From assembly GCA_025210795.1 (NCBI GenBank), contig JAOAQZ010000016.1, forward strand, positions 62,001 to 126,000: 64,000 nucleotides of DNA. The letters run 5' to 3'. This DNA comes from Cohaesibacter sp. GTDB taxonomy: Bacteria > Pseudomonadota > Alphaproteobacteria > Rhizobiales > Cohaesibacteraceae. Shown piece after piece: positions 1 through 7,682 of the stretch; positions within the stretch are counted from its first letter, which is position 1, and each line of letters begins with the position of its first letter. The notes below the pieces were generated by a model that searched no databases, was not told the origin of the DNA, and saw nothing but the letters and a program-made list of their open reading frames with translations. Made by a program: the position numbers and the translations under genes.

Positions 1-288
1 GGTGATTTCCGCCATCAGATCGGTCAGCACGCTTTCAAACAGGCGGGCGGCCACTTGCTCGGCCTTGGCCATGGCGTGCGCTTTGCCCTGCAAATCAAAA
101 ATAAGATCAATGGGACCATGATTGAGATGCAACCGCTCTGTTGTCTCCAGCCGCTGGATCTGTACGCCGCTTTGGGCCACGAACACCCCGCGCTCGCCCC
201 GCGCCGGGATCACCCCATCCGCACAGAGCGCAGCCCCTTGCGGGCTTGTCTGCGTGCGACTGGCGGCGATGGTCCGTGCCGTTTGCAT
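1..288 (-). CDS. UPF0280 family protein, N-terminal part (runs off left edge)
   Basis: The reading frame opens with ATG at 286-288 on the minus strand and stays open to the window edge, giving 96 residues. A GGAG ribosome-binding site lies 8 nt upstream of the ATG. Residues around 55-65 contain LHLNHGPIDLIFDLQGKA, which resembles the 'hHGPIDLI' signature I know from UPF0280 proteins (ApbE-like fold). The family's biochemical role is not established. The family is often found beside DUF1185 proteins and nicotinate-type reductive ring catabolism genes, and here the next gene on the same strand is a DUF1185 protein. A terminator at 501-538 separates the two, so this gene probably has its own promoter in the AT-rich stretch 300-500. 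The C-terminus is missing only because the window ends. Confidence 0.75.
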   Translation of the reverse strand, partial: MQTARTIAASRTQTSPQGAALCADGVIPARGERGVFVAQSGVQIQRLETTERLHLNHGPIDLIFDLQGKAHAMAKAEQVAARLFESVLTDLMAEIT

Positions 289-500
289 GGCGGTTGCTCC
301 AGTTTTGCCAAGTCTGTTCCCAAAGGTTAGATCAGCTGCCCGATCAGAATTTGTTCAGCCTTGACGAAGGTTGGTCCATATGAATATTTGGCGATAAAAT
401 TTGTTTGTTGTCAAACAATATTTTTCAAAAAATCGAGAATTTTTTTTGAGCCGATATCTACGCACACTATTTATCATCCAAAAACAAGGCATTGTTTTTA

Positions 501-538
501 AACAAAAAAAAGCCCAACCGGCAAATGCCGATTGGGCC
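501..538 (-). terminator. Rho-independent terminator of the DUF1185 gene
   Basis: An inverted repeat at 512-537 (arms GCCCAACCGGC and GCCGATTGGGC, one mismatch, AAT loop) is followed on the minus strand by a run of U residues from the A-tract at 502-511. It lies about 190 nt beyond the stop codon of the DUF1185 gene. The rest of 289-730 is AT-rich and carries no gene I can support. It presumably holds the promoter of the UPF0280 gene. Confidence 0.75.
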
Positions 539-730
539 AATCACTTTGACATTATAAAAAAGCCAACAAAATATTTGGTGCAGGCTAGCACTTGCACTTA
601 TCGGCTATCGGCGCATTTATGCCCTCTTTCCTTCCATTTGCATGCAAATAAGTAAAGAGGCCAATAAATGTCTGCTTTTCTCGCCATGCCCCGTCCTCAT
701 GAGGAGACAGCATGGCAAGAAAGAAAAGGC

Positions 731-1312
731 CTAACGAAGACCGTCGCTCCCCACCACATCGCCAGCGGCAAGACCACCAACGCGGGCATGAATACGCGCA
801 CCGGTTGTCATCACCAAGGCGAGCAGCATTTCATCCGCCCTAGGCGCATCACTGCAATGCACTTCAATCGAATCAAAATGGCTGCGCACATAAGAGGCAT
901 TGATATGAGTGACCGGAATATCAAGAGTGCTGCCCACTGCAGCCACTTTCTTGGATGAAGGTACAATCGCCTTGGCATCGCCCAAAGTTTCGCGCATGGC
1001 ATAGCCTCCCGGCACGTGCCACAGAGCCCCATGTTCCAACTCACCAGCCGAGCCAACAAGCGCCCCCTTGCCGTAGCCCTCAATGGCCTCTTTACCGCCA
1101 AGGGCTGCGATCAGATCCTTTGCCATCTTCAGGCCAAGAGGTTTCAGATCTTCCATAAACCACTGAATATCTTGAGTATATCCACCAGCGAAGGGATTTT
1201 TGATCACGGCCAGAACCGCGCCGCGCCGCAAAGGCGCAGCTGTGCGCGGTCCACCTTCATGATAGATTTCCTCGGTCTGGATCAGCATTTTGCGGATGTC
1301 AATTTCAGCCAT
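731..1312 (-). CDS. DUF1185 ('amino acid synthesis') family protein
   Basis: This is a complete 193-residue protein, normal for the DUF1185 family. The opening IDIRKMLIQTEEIYHEGG and the later KNPFAGGYTQDI are typical of that family. There is no signal peptide or membrane segment, so it is cytosolic. The database name 'amino acid synthesis family protein' does not rest on a known reaction. Members often sit beside 6-hydroxynicotinate reductase and enamidase genes, and here a UPF0280 gene, a ferredoxin and an enamidase-like gene are all within 3 kb. I infer an accessory role in the same N-heterocycle pathway. A GGAGGAG sequence lies about 12 nt before the ATG. The gene is divergent from the MarR regulator. 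Confidence 0.8.
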   Translation of the reverse strand: MAEIDIRKMLIQTEEIYHEGGPRTAAPLRRGAVLAVIKNPFAGGYTQDIQWFMEDLKPLGLKMAKDLIAALGGKEAIEGYGKGALVGSAGELEHGALWHVPGGYAMRETLGDAKAIVPSSKKVAAVGSTLDIPVTHINASYVRSHFDSIEVHCSDAPRADEMLLALVMTTGARIHARVGGLAAGDVVGSDGLR

Positions 1313-1401
1313 ACTCTCTTTTTTCTCCTCCGCCTTGGGCAGACTTTACAGGTGCAGGCCCGGTTGGTATCGACAATTGAACCTGCTATAATTCATTAGC
1401 A

Positions 1402-1419
1402 CACAAATATTATTTTGTG
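1402..1419. promoter_or_regulatory. Inverted repeat between DUF1185 and MarR genes, candidate operator
   Basis: CACAAA and TTTGTG are separated by six A/T bases, 90 bp before the DUF1185 start and 104 bp before the MarR start. The position in a divergent intergenic region fits an autoregulatory operator. MarR proteins generally bind dyads of this size, but the pairing of this protein with this site is inference. Confidence 0.4.
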
Positions 1420-1522
1420 AGACGATTGTCATTCTTGTCAAGTATCCTCTGGCAGGCTATATCAGCGGGCAAGCTCATAGCCGTCAGCGTTGGATGATGG
1501 CCCCAAATCAAAGAGGTTTTCC

Positions 1523-1954
1523 TTGCAACCGTCAGATGAGACATCCCCCCCACCTTATGTCCTTGAAGACCAGATCGGCTTCAAACTGCGGCTGGCCAAC
1601 CAGAAACATCTGGAACTTTTCTCTTCCATGATGCCCTCTTTAACGCCAACTCAATTTGCCACCATGGCCAAATTGAAAGAGGTGGGCGAGCTGTCACAAA
1701 ACCATCTTGGCCGCCTTGTGGGCATGGATGCCGCCACCACCAAGGGGGTGGTTGATCGCCTGACCAAAAAGGGCATGGTGAGCATCACCCCATCCGAAAC
1801 CGACCGCCGCCGCTTGCTCATTTCCCTTTCGGATCAGGGCAAAAACGCCATTTCTGACCTGATTGAACAGGCGCAGGCCATTTCCCAAAAGACCATGGCC
1901 AACCTGACCAAGCGCGAGCGGGAACGGCTGCTCGAATTGCTCACCAAACTCTAG
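1523..1954 (+). CDS. MarR-family transcriptional regulator
   Basis: A winged-helix regulator of about 143 residues. The recognition region LSQNHLGRLVGMDAATTKGV is followed by a wing with the typical TDRRR motif and LSDQGK, both hallmarks of the MarR family. No ATG suits the N-terminus. I chose TTG at 1523 because AAAGAGG lies just upstream at the right spacing; a TTG at 1490 in the same frame would add 11 residues. It is divergent from the DUF1185 gene and convergent with the ferredoxin gene, in the middle of the putative nicotinate-type cluster, so it is the most likely local regulator. Ligand unknown; MarR proteins of catabolic clusters usually respond to an aromatic or heterocyclic intermediate. 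Confidence 0.85.
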   Translation: MQPSDETSPPPYVLEDQIGFKLRLANQKHLELFSSMMPSLTPTQFATMAKLKEVGELSQNHLGRLVGMDAATTKGVVDRLTKKGMVSITPSETDRRRLLISLSDQGKNAISDLIEQAQAISQKTMANLTKRERERLLELLTKL

Positions 1955-1968
1955 GGTCAAGGCCCTAG
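1951..1968. repeat. Dyad CTAGGG..CCCTAG overlapping the marR-type stop codon
   Basis: An 18-bp inverted repeat (one G-T pair) contains the TAG stop of the MarR gene in its left arm. It matches 16 of 18 positions of the dyad at 4014-4031, which also contains a stop codon. It is followed by a short T-rich stretch and could act as a weak terminator between the convergent MarR and ferredoxin genes. Confidence 0.5.
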
Positions 1969-1977
1969 GATTCTTTC

Positions 1978-2313
1978 CTAGTCCCCCTCCCCTGGCTCGG
2001 GGGAGAAATGGGCCATTTTGCCTTCTTTCCCATCCCAATCTTTGGCATCTGCCGGTGGCTCACCTTTTTCCGTAATATTGGGCCAGCTTTCGGCATATTT
2101 GGTGTTGAATTCAACCCAGCTATCATCCTCAAGCTTATCATCGGCCACAATGGCTTCAGCCGGACATTCCGGCTCGCACACACCACAATCAATGCATTCA
2201 TCAGGGTGAATGACGAGCATATTCTCCCCTTCATAGAAGCAGTCGACCGGACACACTTCCACACAATCCTGATATTTGCATTTGATGCAATTCTCGGTCA
2301 CCACATAGGTCAT
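1978..2313 (-). CDS. fdxA: 7Fe ferredoxin (3Fe-4S / 4Fe-4S), FdxA type
   Basis: A 111-residue seven-iron ferredoxin of normal length. The N-terminus has the [18 protein letters not shown] pattern of the [3Fe-4S] site, and residues around 40-51 have [12 protein letters not shown] for the [4Fe-4S] cluster. The acidic C-terminal extension is typical of alphaproteobacterial FdxA. It is a soluble electron carrier. FdxA proteins are often general-purpose, but here it lies between a MarR regulator and an enamidase-like gene. 6-Hydroxynicotinate reductase, the enzyme before enamidase, is ferredoxin-dependent in the clostridial pathway, so a dedicated role is plausible. The 380-bp upstream region is shared with the divergent enamidase gene. 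Confidence 0.92.
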   Translation of the reverse strand: MTYVVTENCIKCKYQDCVEVCPVDCFYEGENMLVIHPDECIDCGVCEPECPAEAIVADDKLEDDSWVEFNTKYAESWPNITEKGEPPADAKDWDGKEGKMAHFSPEPGEGD

Positions 2314-2474
2314 TGCGTAGCTCCCCCAATCTTCTTATCGGAGCGCAGACGGGAAAGGCGGGTCTCCAAGATCCTTATCCTGTCTTGCCAAAAGACACGC
2401 TTTAAAGCTGGTCGCGCCTGAAAGCTGTGCCTCTTCTCTCTCTTAGTCAACTTGGCCCATTTGGACTAATTTTC

Positions 2475-2488
2475 ATTAGTATACTAAT
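2475..2488. promoter_or_regulatory. Perfect 14-bp palindrome between ferredoxin and enamidase genes
   Basis: ATTAGTATACTAAT is a perfect palindrome in the AT-rich divergent region 2314-2692, 162 bp before the ferredoxin start and 205 bp before the enamidase start. It is a candidate operator for the nearby MarR protein. The remainder of the gap is strongly AT-rich with no gene. Confidence 0.45.
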
Positions 2489-2692
2489 AATTTTTTCCAA
2501 GCAATGTGAATCTGAAAAATATGAAAATATTATCGCATTTCCTATGGGAAATTCTATTTATCTAGTTGATGTTATTATAATAAAATTATTCATATAGGAA
2601 TGTTATGCAAAGAATTGCTTAATTTTTTCATTTGCATACCAATATTTATTGTGAAAACATATTGGCAAAGATTTTAAGGAGGGCCGGAAGCT

Positions 2693-3871
2693 ATGACACA
2701 AGAAACCGCCAAGCTGGTGATCCGCAATATCGGACAAATTCTATCTGGAAAGCTCGAACAGCCCATCTTGGACGGAGATTGTATCGTCGCCCTTGATGGC
2801 AAGATCAGCGCCATTGGCTATGAAAAGGATCTGGACACCGATCAGCCCACCACCTTGGTGGATGCCAACGGGGTCACTCTGGCTCCGGGCCTCATTGACA
2901 GCCATGTTCATCCGGTGATTGGCGATTATACCCCCCGTCAGCAACAGCTGAACTGGATTGATTCCTGCCTCCATGGGGGCGTCACAACCATGATTTCCGC
3001 CGGTGAAGTGCATGCACCGGGCCGCCCCAAGGATATTGTGGGCCTCAAAGCCATGGCCATTGCCTCCCAGCGCTGGTATGAGAATTTCCGCCCTTCAGGG
3101 GTGAAAATGTATGCCGGTGCGCCCGTGCTGGAAGAAGGCATGGAAGAGCAGGATTTCAAGGACTTGGCCGATGCAGGCATCAAGCTTTTGGGCGAGGTCG
3201 GCCTTGGCTCGGTCAAGACCGGCGAGACCGCACAGAAAATGGTCAAATGGGCGCGCAAATATGGCATCCAGTCCACCATTCACACCGGCGGGCCGTCCAT
3301 TCCCGGCTCTGGCCTGATTGATAAAGATATCATTCTCGAAGCCGATGCTGACATTATCGGCCACATCAATGGTGGCCATACCGCCCTCCCCGATGACCAG
3401 ATTACCTGCCTGTGCGAGAGCTGCACCCGCGGCATCGAGATTGTCCATAACGGCAACGAGCGGGCCGGACTTCTGGCCATGCGCACCGCTTTTGAACTAG
3501 ATCAACCCGAGCGCGTGATATTGGGCACCGATTCCCCCGCAGGCTCCGGCGTGCAGCCTTTGGGCATTTTGCGCATGATTGCCATGCTTTCAAGCCTTGG
3601 GGACATTCCAGCCGAAATTGCCTTCTGCTTTGCCACCGGCAACACAGCCCGCATGCGCGAGCTTGATACCGGCATGATTGAAGAGGGCATGTCCGCCGAT
3701 TTCATCCTCATTGACAGCGCCCAGCATGCTCCCGGCAAAAATATGCTGGAAAGCATCCATCAGGGCAATTTGCCCGGCGTTGGCATGACGGTGATTGATG
3801 GCATTGTGCGCAGCGCCCGCAGCCGCAACACGCCACCAGCAGCCCGCCTGCCTTTTGTGGTTGAGCAATAA
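2693..3871 (+). CDS. Enamidase-like amidohydrolase
   Basis: A 392-residue metal-dependent amidohydrolase, close to the length I recall for clostridial enamidase (about 385). Residues 60-75 carry the metal-binding SHVHP motif after LAPGLID, and later HTGG, GHINGGH and GTDSPAG supply the other conserved His and Asp positions of this superfamily. Enamidase opens 1,4,5,6-tetrahydro-6-oxonicotinate to 2-formylglutarate and ammonia in nicotinate catabolism. Assignment to that substrate rests on overall resemblance and on the neighbouring ferredoxin, DUF1185 and UPF0280 genes. A different cyclic amide or enamine substrate remains possible. AAGGAGGG lies 9-10 nt before the ATG. No hydroxynicotinate reductase is visible in the window; it may lie beyond the left edge. 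Confidence 0.7.
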   Translation: MTQETAKLVIRNIGQILSGKLEQPILDGDCIVALDGKISAIGYEKDLDTDQPTTLVDANGVTLAPGLIDSHVHPVIGDYTPRQQQLNWIDSCLHGGVTTMISAGEVHAPGRPKDIVGLKAMAIASQRWYENFRPSGVKMYAGAPVLEEGMEEQDFKDLADAGIKLLGEVGLGSVKTGETAQKMVKWARKYGIQSTIHTGGPSIPGSGLIDKDIILEADADIIGHINGGHTALPDDQITCLCESCTRGIEIVHNGNERAGLLAMRTAFELDQPERVILGTDSPAGSGVQPLGILRMIAMLSSLGDIPAEIAFCFATGNTARMRELDTGMIEEGMSADFILIDSAQHAPGKNMLESIHQGNLPGVGMTVIDGIVRSARSRNTPPAARLPFVVEQ

Positions 3872-3932
3872 ATAACATGCCCCTGTTTTAGCTTACGGCA
3901 AACACGGCTCTTGGGGCATCATAAGCAATCTG

Positions 3933-3969
3933 AAAACGGGGCGGAGGCATCGATCTTTCGCCCTGTTTT
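3933..3969 (+). terminator. Stem-loop after the enamidase-like gene, probable terminator
   Basis: AAAACGGGGCG pairs with CGCCCTGTTTT across a 15-nt loop, with one G-U pair, and ends in a short U run on the plus strand. It is 62 nt beyond the enamidase stop codon. Its A/T-rich outer pairs mean it could work in both directions, also serving the convergent gene that ends at 4028. Confidence 0.5.
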
Positions 3970-4012
3970 GATCTGAAGAGCGCACGCAAGCACCGCTTGT
4001 GGCGCAACAGGC

Positions 4013-4032
4013 TCTAGGGTCAGGACCCTAGA
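4013..4032. repeat. Perfect 20-bp dyad enclosing the stop codon of the 498-aa gene
   Basis: TCTAGGGTC and GACCCTAGA flank a 2-bp centre. The right arm contains the TAG stop of the minus-strand gene (4028-4030). The core differs at two positions from the dyad at 1951-1968. This looks like a small dispersed palindromic element that became the 3' end of two unrelated genes. Confidence 0.6.
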
Positions 4033-5524
4033 TCTCAATCGGCTCGCCAAACAGCGCAAGTTCCTTATTGCGATACCATCCCTTTTGCTTGATCACCTTT
4101 TTATAGGTCTTTTTCACGGTCTTGCGCACAAAGTCCCGGTCCTCGCGCAGATGGATCCGAGACAGGGAAATGGCCTGAACGATAAGACAGAAATAAAAAA
4201 GATCCGTTTTGCCTGAAATGGACATCATGGCTTCTTTCAGCCCGTCAAGCTCTCCCCCTCGCAGCGAACGCGAGAAGGCAAGGCGGAAGAGAAACTTGTC
4301 TTCTTCTTTGGGATTATCATTTAAATATTTGGCAACTTGCGCATTTTTCTGCAAATCCTCACCTTTTGCAAAATAATAGATGGGGATGAGTCCAAAAAGA
4401 TTGGCGATCAGCCGGTCATATCTCCAGGCCTTTAATGGCTCCAAGAGGGGTTTGAAATACTCGTCAACAAATGCCGATTGAAGGGCTTCAAGCCGAGGGG
4501 ATCTGAACGCCATCAAAACACAAAAGAAGCGCATATAATTACGCAGAACATTGCTACCAAGATCGATAAACTGCTCTTTATGCTCTGCCAGTTGCATAAG
4601 AGCCTTGGGGCTGAGGGCAAAGGCCTTGTCATATCGCTTCAGGCAGATTTCTGCAGCCTTCATGGCCTTTGGAAAGTCTCCAATCAACAGATTATAGGTT
4701 GATAATTGAGAGCTTAAGTCTGAATTGCGAAAGCCAGCCCGGCGATAAGAACCATAAAGCTGCTCCTCCACCTCTTGTGCTTCATCCTTAAGCCCATAAA
4801 GATCCATGGGATAGGAGACGGCACAAAATTCCAGAAAGGCGCGGCTTCTTCCATATTTTTTCTGCGATAATTTGCTGACCTGCTGCCCAATGGGATGGGC
4901 CATCATCTCGTTTGATGAGCGCGCAAGGCCCGAACGGGCCAGAGAATAAAAGCCCGCATTGATGAGATATTCCCGGTCTCTTGCCAGCATTTTCTTTGTG
5001 TTTTCAAAAAGATATCGGATCAACTCCAGGTGACTGGCATGATGATCATCCCTTACCAGCAGTCCGCTCATCTTGCCAAAAGCATGACGAATATCTTTGC
5101 TGGAAAAGACGCTGTTTTCGGGAAAGACAAATTTTGTCAAAAAAGTCAAAGGGCCATAGCGGGGATCAATAATCAGGGACCATTCAAAATCCATGACCGC
5201 ATGCAAGACAACAACATCTTCGGGATGCTGGGTCTGAAGATCGAGAAATTTGACCTGCTCTTCTTCAAAAACTTTCAGCAATTCATCAATTTGAAATTGC
5301 GAGAATTCACGAAAAGAGCGCAAAACGGTTTGCTTCTCGGTTGCATTGAGGCTGAGGCTGGAACGCAATTTGCTCACAAAGTTGCGCCGCTCCTCATTGG
5401 TTGCAAGAGGATTGCGCCCCATAAAATCATCCAGGAACAGATCAACCGCCACATCGTGATCAAAAGGCAAAGGCCATGTCCATGGCTGCAATATGTCATA
5501 GATTGGTTGATCAGGCTTTTTCAT
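4028..5524 (-). CDS. Hypothetical 498-aa helical cytosolic protein
   Basis: I do not recognise this protein. It is rich in Leu, Phe, Lys and Glu, lacks a signal peptide and membrane spans, and is predicted by eye to be almost entirely alpha-helical. A central block with SSQLSTYNLLIGDFPKAMKA is reminiscent of tetratricopeptide-type helix pairs, but I cannot define a repeat register. Codon use is less GC-biased than the neighbouring catabolic genes, which may indicate transfer. No strong Shine-Dalgarno precedes the ATG. It is convergent with the enamidase-like gene and shows no functional link to it. The stop codon lies in a palindromic element. Confidence 0.65.
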   Translation of the reverse strand: MKKPDQPIYDILQPWTWPLPFDHDVAVDLFLDDFMGRNPLATNEERRNFVSKLRSSLSLNATEKQTVLRSFREFSQFQIDELLKVFEEEQVKFLDLQTQHPEDVVVLHAVMDFEWSLIIDPRYGPLTFLTKFVFPENSVFSSKDIRHAFGKMSGLLVRDDHHASHLELIRYLFENTKKMLARDREYLINAGFYSLARSGLARSSNEMMAHPIGQQVSKLSQKKYGRSRAFLEFCAVSYPMDLYGLKDEAQEVEEQLYGSYRRAGFRNSDLSSQLSTYNLLIGDFPKAMKAAEICLKRYDKAFALSPKALMQLAEHKEQFIDLGSNVLRNYMRFFCVLMAFRSPRLEALQSAFVDEYFKPLLEPLKAWRYDRLIANLFGLIPIYYFAKGEDLQKNAQVAKYLNDNPKEEDKFLFRLAFSRSLRGGELDGLKEAMMSISGKTDLFYFCLIVQAISLSRIHLREDRDFVRKTVKKTYKKVIKQKGWYRNKELALFGEPIEI

Positions 5525-5593
5525 GATTGACAGGATGGCTCAACACATTTTGGCCCATACCTTGGAAAAGGGCGGGCACTGGTCTCAATAACA

Positions 5594-5644
5594 AGAGCCT
5601 TATTCTAGCAACCAATCGACAGATTGGAACCAAAATAAGGCTCT
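5594..5644. repeat. 51-bp nested hairpin (cruciform-like element)
   Basis: An outer perfect 11-bp stem (AGAGCCTTATT at 5594-5604 with AATAAGGCTCT at 5634-5644) encloses an inner perfect 6-bp hairpin (CCAATC, GACA loop, GATTGG at 5612-5627). It lies between the start of the 498-aa gene and the end of the 132-aa membrane protein gene. It may terminate the latter, but a two-tier stem of this length is unusual for a simple terminator. Confidence 0.6.
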
Positions 5645-5665
5645 GTTGACAAAGTGCTTAAGCGG

Positions 5666-6064
5666 TCAAGCCTTTTTGGCATAGGGGATGGCAAGCGTTG
5701 CCCCGCATACAAAAAGCGTCATGCCCACCAGAATGAAAAATTGTTCAACGCTGATATTCTGCGAGCGGATGATAAAGGCCTGATTGCCATAGTAAGAGGT
5801 GACAAAGTCATAAAGAAAGACAATCCCCACCAGAAGACGGAAACCAACATGCCAACCGGTTTGAAACACCGCTTTGGCAGAGAAGAGAATGACCGCAATG
5901 ATCAGGGCCACACCAGCGGAGGTTGTCGTATAGATCGGGTCATAGGTTAGCATTTGCGCAAAGGACAAATCATATTGCCGTGTAAAAATCGACAATACCC
6001 CATAAAAGGTGGTGAAACTGTCCCATAGTGCAAAAATAACAAGAAAAGCCATTAATGCAGGCAT
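5666..6064 (-). CDS. Hypothetical four-helix inner-membrane protein
   Basis: A 132-residue protein with four hydrophobic segments, at about residues 1-22, 46-66, 70-92 and 105-126, and a short basic C-terminus (IPYAKKA). The pattern suggests a small integral inner-membrane protein with both ends in the cytosol. I recognise no family. It is separated from the next upstream gene (73-aa protein) by a terminator at 6076-6110, so it likely has its own promoter in a very short gap, or depends on read-through. Confidence 0.6.
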   Translation of the reverse strand: MPALMAFLVIFALWDSFTTFYGVLSIFTRQYDLSFAQMLTYDPIYTTTSAGVALIIAVILFSAKAVFQTGWHVGFRLLVGIVFLYDFVTSYYGNQAFIIRSQNISVEQFFILVGMTLFVCGATLAIPYAKKA

Positions 6065-6075
6065 GCTCTTTACTC

Positions 6076-6110
6076 CAAAAAGTGAGCCCCGCGCACAACA
6101 CGGGGGCTCA
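6076..6110 (-). terminator. Rho-independent terminator of the 73-aa gene
   Basis: TGAGCCCCG and CGGGGGCTCA (one bulged base) form a strong GC stem at 6083-6110, followed on the minus strand by CUUUUU. It lies 11 nt after the stop of the gene ending at 6122. Confidence 0.75.
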
Positions 6111-6121
6111 TTAGATTTGCG

Positions 6122-6343
6122 TCAGGCTAAAAATTGCGAATAAACCACACAGACAACAACGATGAGAAGGAATAGGCCGACAATCCATTCGTCATCTTCG
6201 GCTTTTTTCTCCAGCTTGCTGGCATTTTCCTCGCACTCTTTTGCCCGAATGCGCAGATCCGCTGCGCGCTCTCGCTCGTCCAGGGCTTCGGCCTTCCAGC
6301 GTTTACGCTCGGCCTCTTTTCTCATTTCAGCTGTGGACGCCAT
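6122..6343 (-). CDS. Small coiled-coil protein with C-terminal membrane anchor
   Basis: About 73 residues. The first 50 are a highly charged amphipathic helix rich in Arg, Lys, Glu and Ala, with heptad-like spacing (for example EAERKRWKAEALDERERAA). This is followed by one hydrophobic segment, WIVGLFLLIVVVCVVY, near the C-terminus. It should be a tail-anchored membrane protein. I chose the ATG at 6341-6343 because AGGAGG lies 5-6 nt upstream; a GTG two codons earlier is the alternative. Function unknown. It lies next to another tiny protein with a similar charged N-terminal helix. Confidence 0.6.
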   Translation of the reverse strand: MASTAEMRKEAERKRWKAEALDERERAADLRIRAKECEENASKLEKKAEDDEWIVGLFLLIVVVCVVYSQFLA

Positions 6344-6372
6344 AAACACCTCCTCTTAATTGTGGCAGGAAC

Positions 6373-6558
6373 CTATAGAGACGGAATAATTATGCCGGTG
6401 GTTGCGGCAATGGTCGCGGGCACACCGGTGCGCACCGCCGCTCCAACGGCTGCTTTTGCAATCTCGCAACCGCAATCCTCTTTTTGGGCATCCATCTCGT
6501 CTGCCTTGCGGTCCAGTTCGCGTGCTTCACGGCGAAGGTCTTGGCTTGATTTAGACAT
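6373..6558 (-). CDS. Small protein with charged helix and Gly/Ala-rich C-terminal half
   Basis: About 61 residues. The N-terminal half SSQDLRREARELDRKADEMD is an amphipathic charged helix, followed by a CGC sequence and a small-residue-rich, hydrophobic tail (AAVGAAVRTGVPATIAATTG). The tail could be a membrane-inserting helix or a glycine-zipper-like segment. GGAGATCACT immediately precedes the chosen ATG. It is 30 nt upstream of the 73-aa gene on the same strand, and the two are probably co-transcribed and ended by the terminator at 6076-6110. No family recognised. Confidence 0.5.
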   Translation of the reverse strand: MSKSSQDLRREARELDRKADEMDAQKEDCGCEIAKAAVGAAVRTGVPATIAATTGIIIPSL

Positions 6559-6633
6559 AGTGATCTCCAAATTTAATTATGTAAAACTTTTACACTATTA
6601 AAAAATCATAAAACAGGATGGCTGTCAATCACT

Positions 6634-7473
6634 TTAGTTTTGTGTTTTATCGCGCCGCTTCACCGCTGCATACAAACGCTGAGCCTCATTGCGGGGCAAA
6701 CCCTTGCTAAAGGCATCTGTTGGGGATGTACATGGATAGCGCTTCATGAGTTCATCAATCGCCAAGCGGTGTTTATGAACCCTCTTTTCATACCAATCTA
6801 TAAGATGAGACGGCATGTCGGGTTCTTTGCCATGTTTCTTGCAATTTTGCATATAGGAGACCAAGGCACGATAGAGACGCTCATCTTTTTGATTAAGCTC
6901 GCTTCTTGGCATGCCATCCTCAATGGCTTGTCCCCAAACCCGCTGAAGGAACTCAACAGCCCGCTCGCCTTTTTGCTTGTCAGCTGGCCATTGCGCCCCG
7001 CTGTAAGTGTCAGCCCCATCGGCTTGGGCACCGATAGGGGCGGCCCGGACAGGAGCCTTGGCAGACTGGTCAAAATCCCCAAGCACCCGGCTGGCAAAGG
7101 CATTCAAATCAAGCTGGCGTCCACTGGCCGCCTCCTTGGCAAGCTGGGAGAGGGCAAACTCAAACTTGGCGCTATCCTTAAAGCCCATCGCTTTCAAAAT
7201 GGACGAAAAGACAAAGACAAGCTCAAACAAGATCTTCTCATCTGACGGGCTTGCCTGATCAAGCATCTCCCAAAGGCGCTCGCGATAGGGAGGCTGATCC
7301 AGACTCGCTCTGGACTGGCGGCGTTCCGCCTTGCCCGCACTCTTGGAGGGGATCTCAAAGCGGGGGGCTTGCGAGATGATCTGCTCCACCTTAAAGCCGG
7401 CATCATACTGATCCACAGAGGAAAGCTGCGCCCCCTGCTCTCCGCCAGCTCTGCGATAGCCACTCATACTCAT
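6634..7473 (-). CDS. Hypothetical protein of about 279 aa
   Basis: I do not recognise a family. The protein is hydrophilic, with a disordered Ser/Arg-rich N-terminus, a helical middle (residues about 70-140) and a basic helical C-terminal half with DERLYRALVSYMQNCKKH and LAIDELMKRYP. There is no signal peptide or membrane span. I prefer the paired ATG codons at 7471-7473 and 7465-7467 over upstream starts, because the sequence before them lacks the character of a folded domain and runs into the 5' region of the opposite-strand gene. Expression signals are not clear. It ends the block of unknown genes at 4028-7473. Confidence 0.5.
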   Translation of the reverse strand: MSMSGYRRAGGEQGAQLSSVDQYDAGFKVEQIISQAPRFEIPSKSAGKAERRQSRASLDQPPYRERLWEMLDQASPSDEKILFELVFVFSSILKAMGFKDSAKFEFALSQLAKEAASGRQLDLNAFASRVLGDFDQSAKAPVRAAPIGAQADGADTYSGAQWPADKQKGERAVEFLQRVWGQAIEDGMPRSELNQKDERLYRALVSYMQNCKKHGKEPDMPSHLIDWYEKRVHKHRLAIDELMKRYPCTSPTDAFSKGLPRNEAQRLYAAVKRRDKTQN

Positions 7474-7682
7474 AACAAATTCAATACCCGCTTGGTGGTT
7501 CGATCTTTTCTTCGATCCTAGACTATGAACCTTAATATATAAGGCGCTTATTGGGCAAGGTGAAGGGCCAGAGGCTCTCTCTACCCGATTGCGCGGCAGA
7601 GAGGTCTTTTTCAAGCTTTACAAAAATGCCACTACAGCCCCAAACTGGGACAAAAGAAAATCAGCAACAAATGGAGGCAACC

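Noticed and set aside
409..414. TTGACA on the minus strand as a -35 box for the UPF0280 gene
   Set aside because: No convincing -10 sequence follows at 16-18 bp spacing, so I did not call a promoter.
401..655. Open frames in the gap between UPF0280 and DUF1185 genes
   Set aside because: They run through the terminator hairpin and AT-rich DNA, have no ribosome-binding site and no conserved features.
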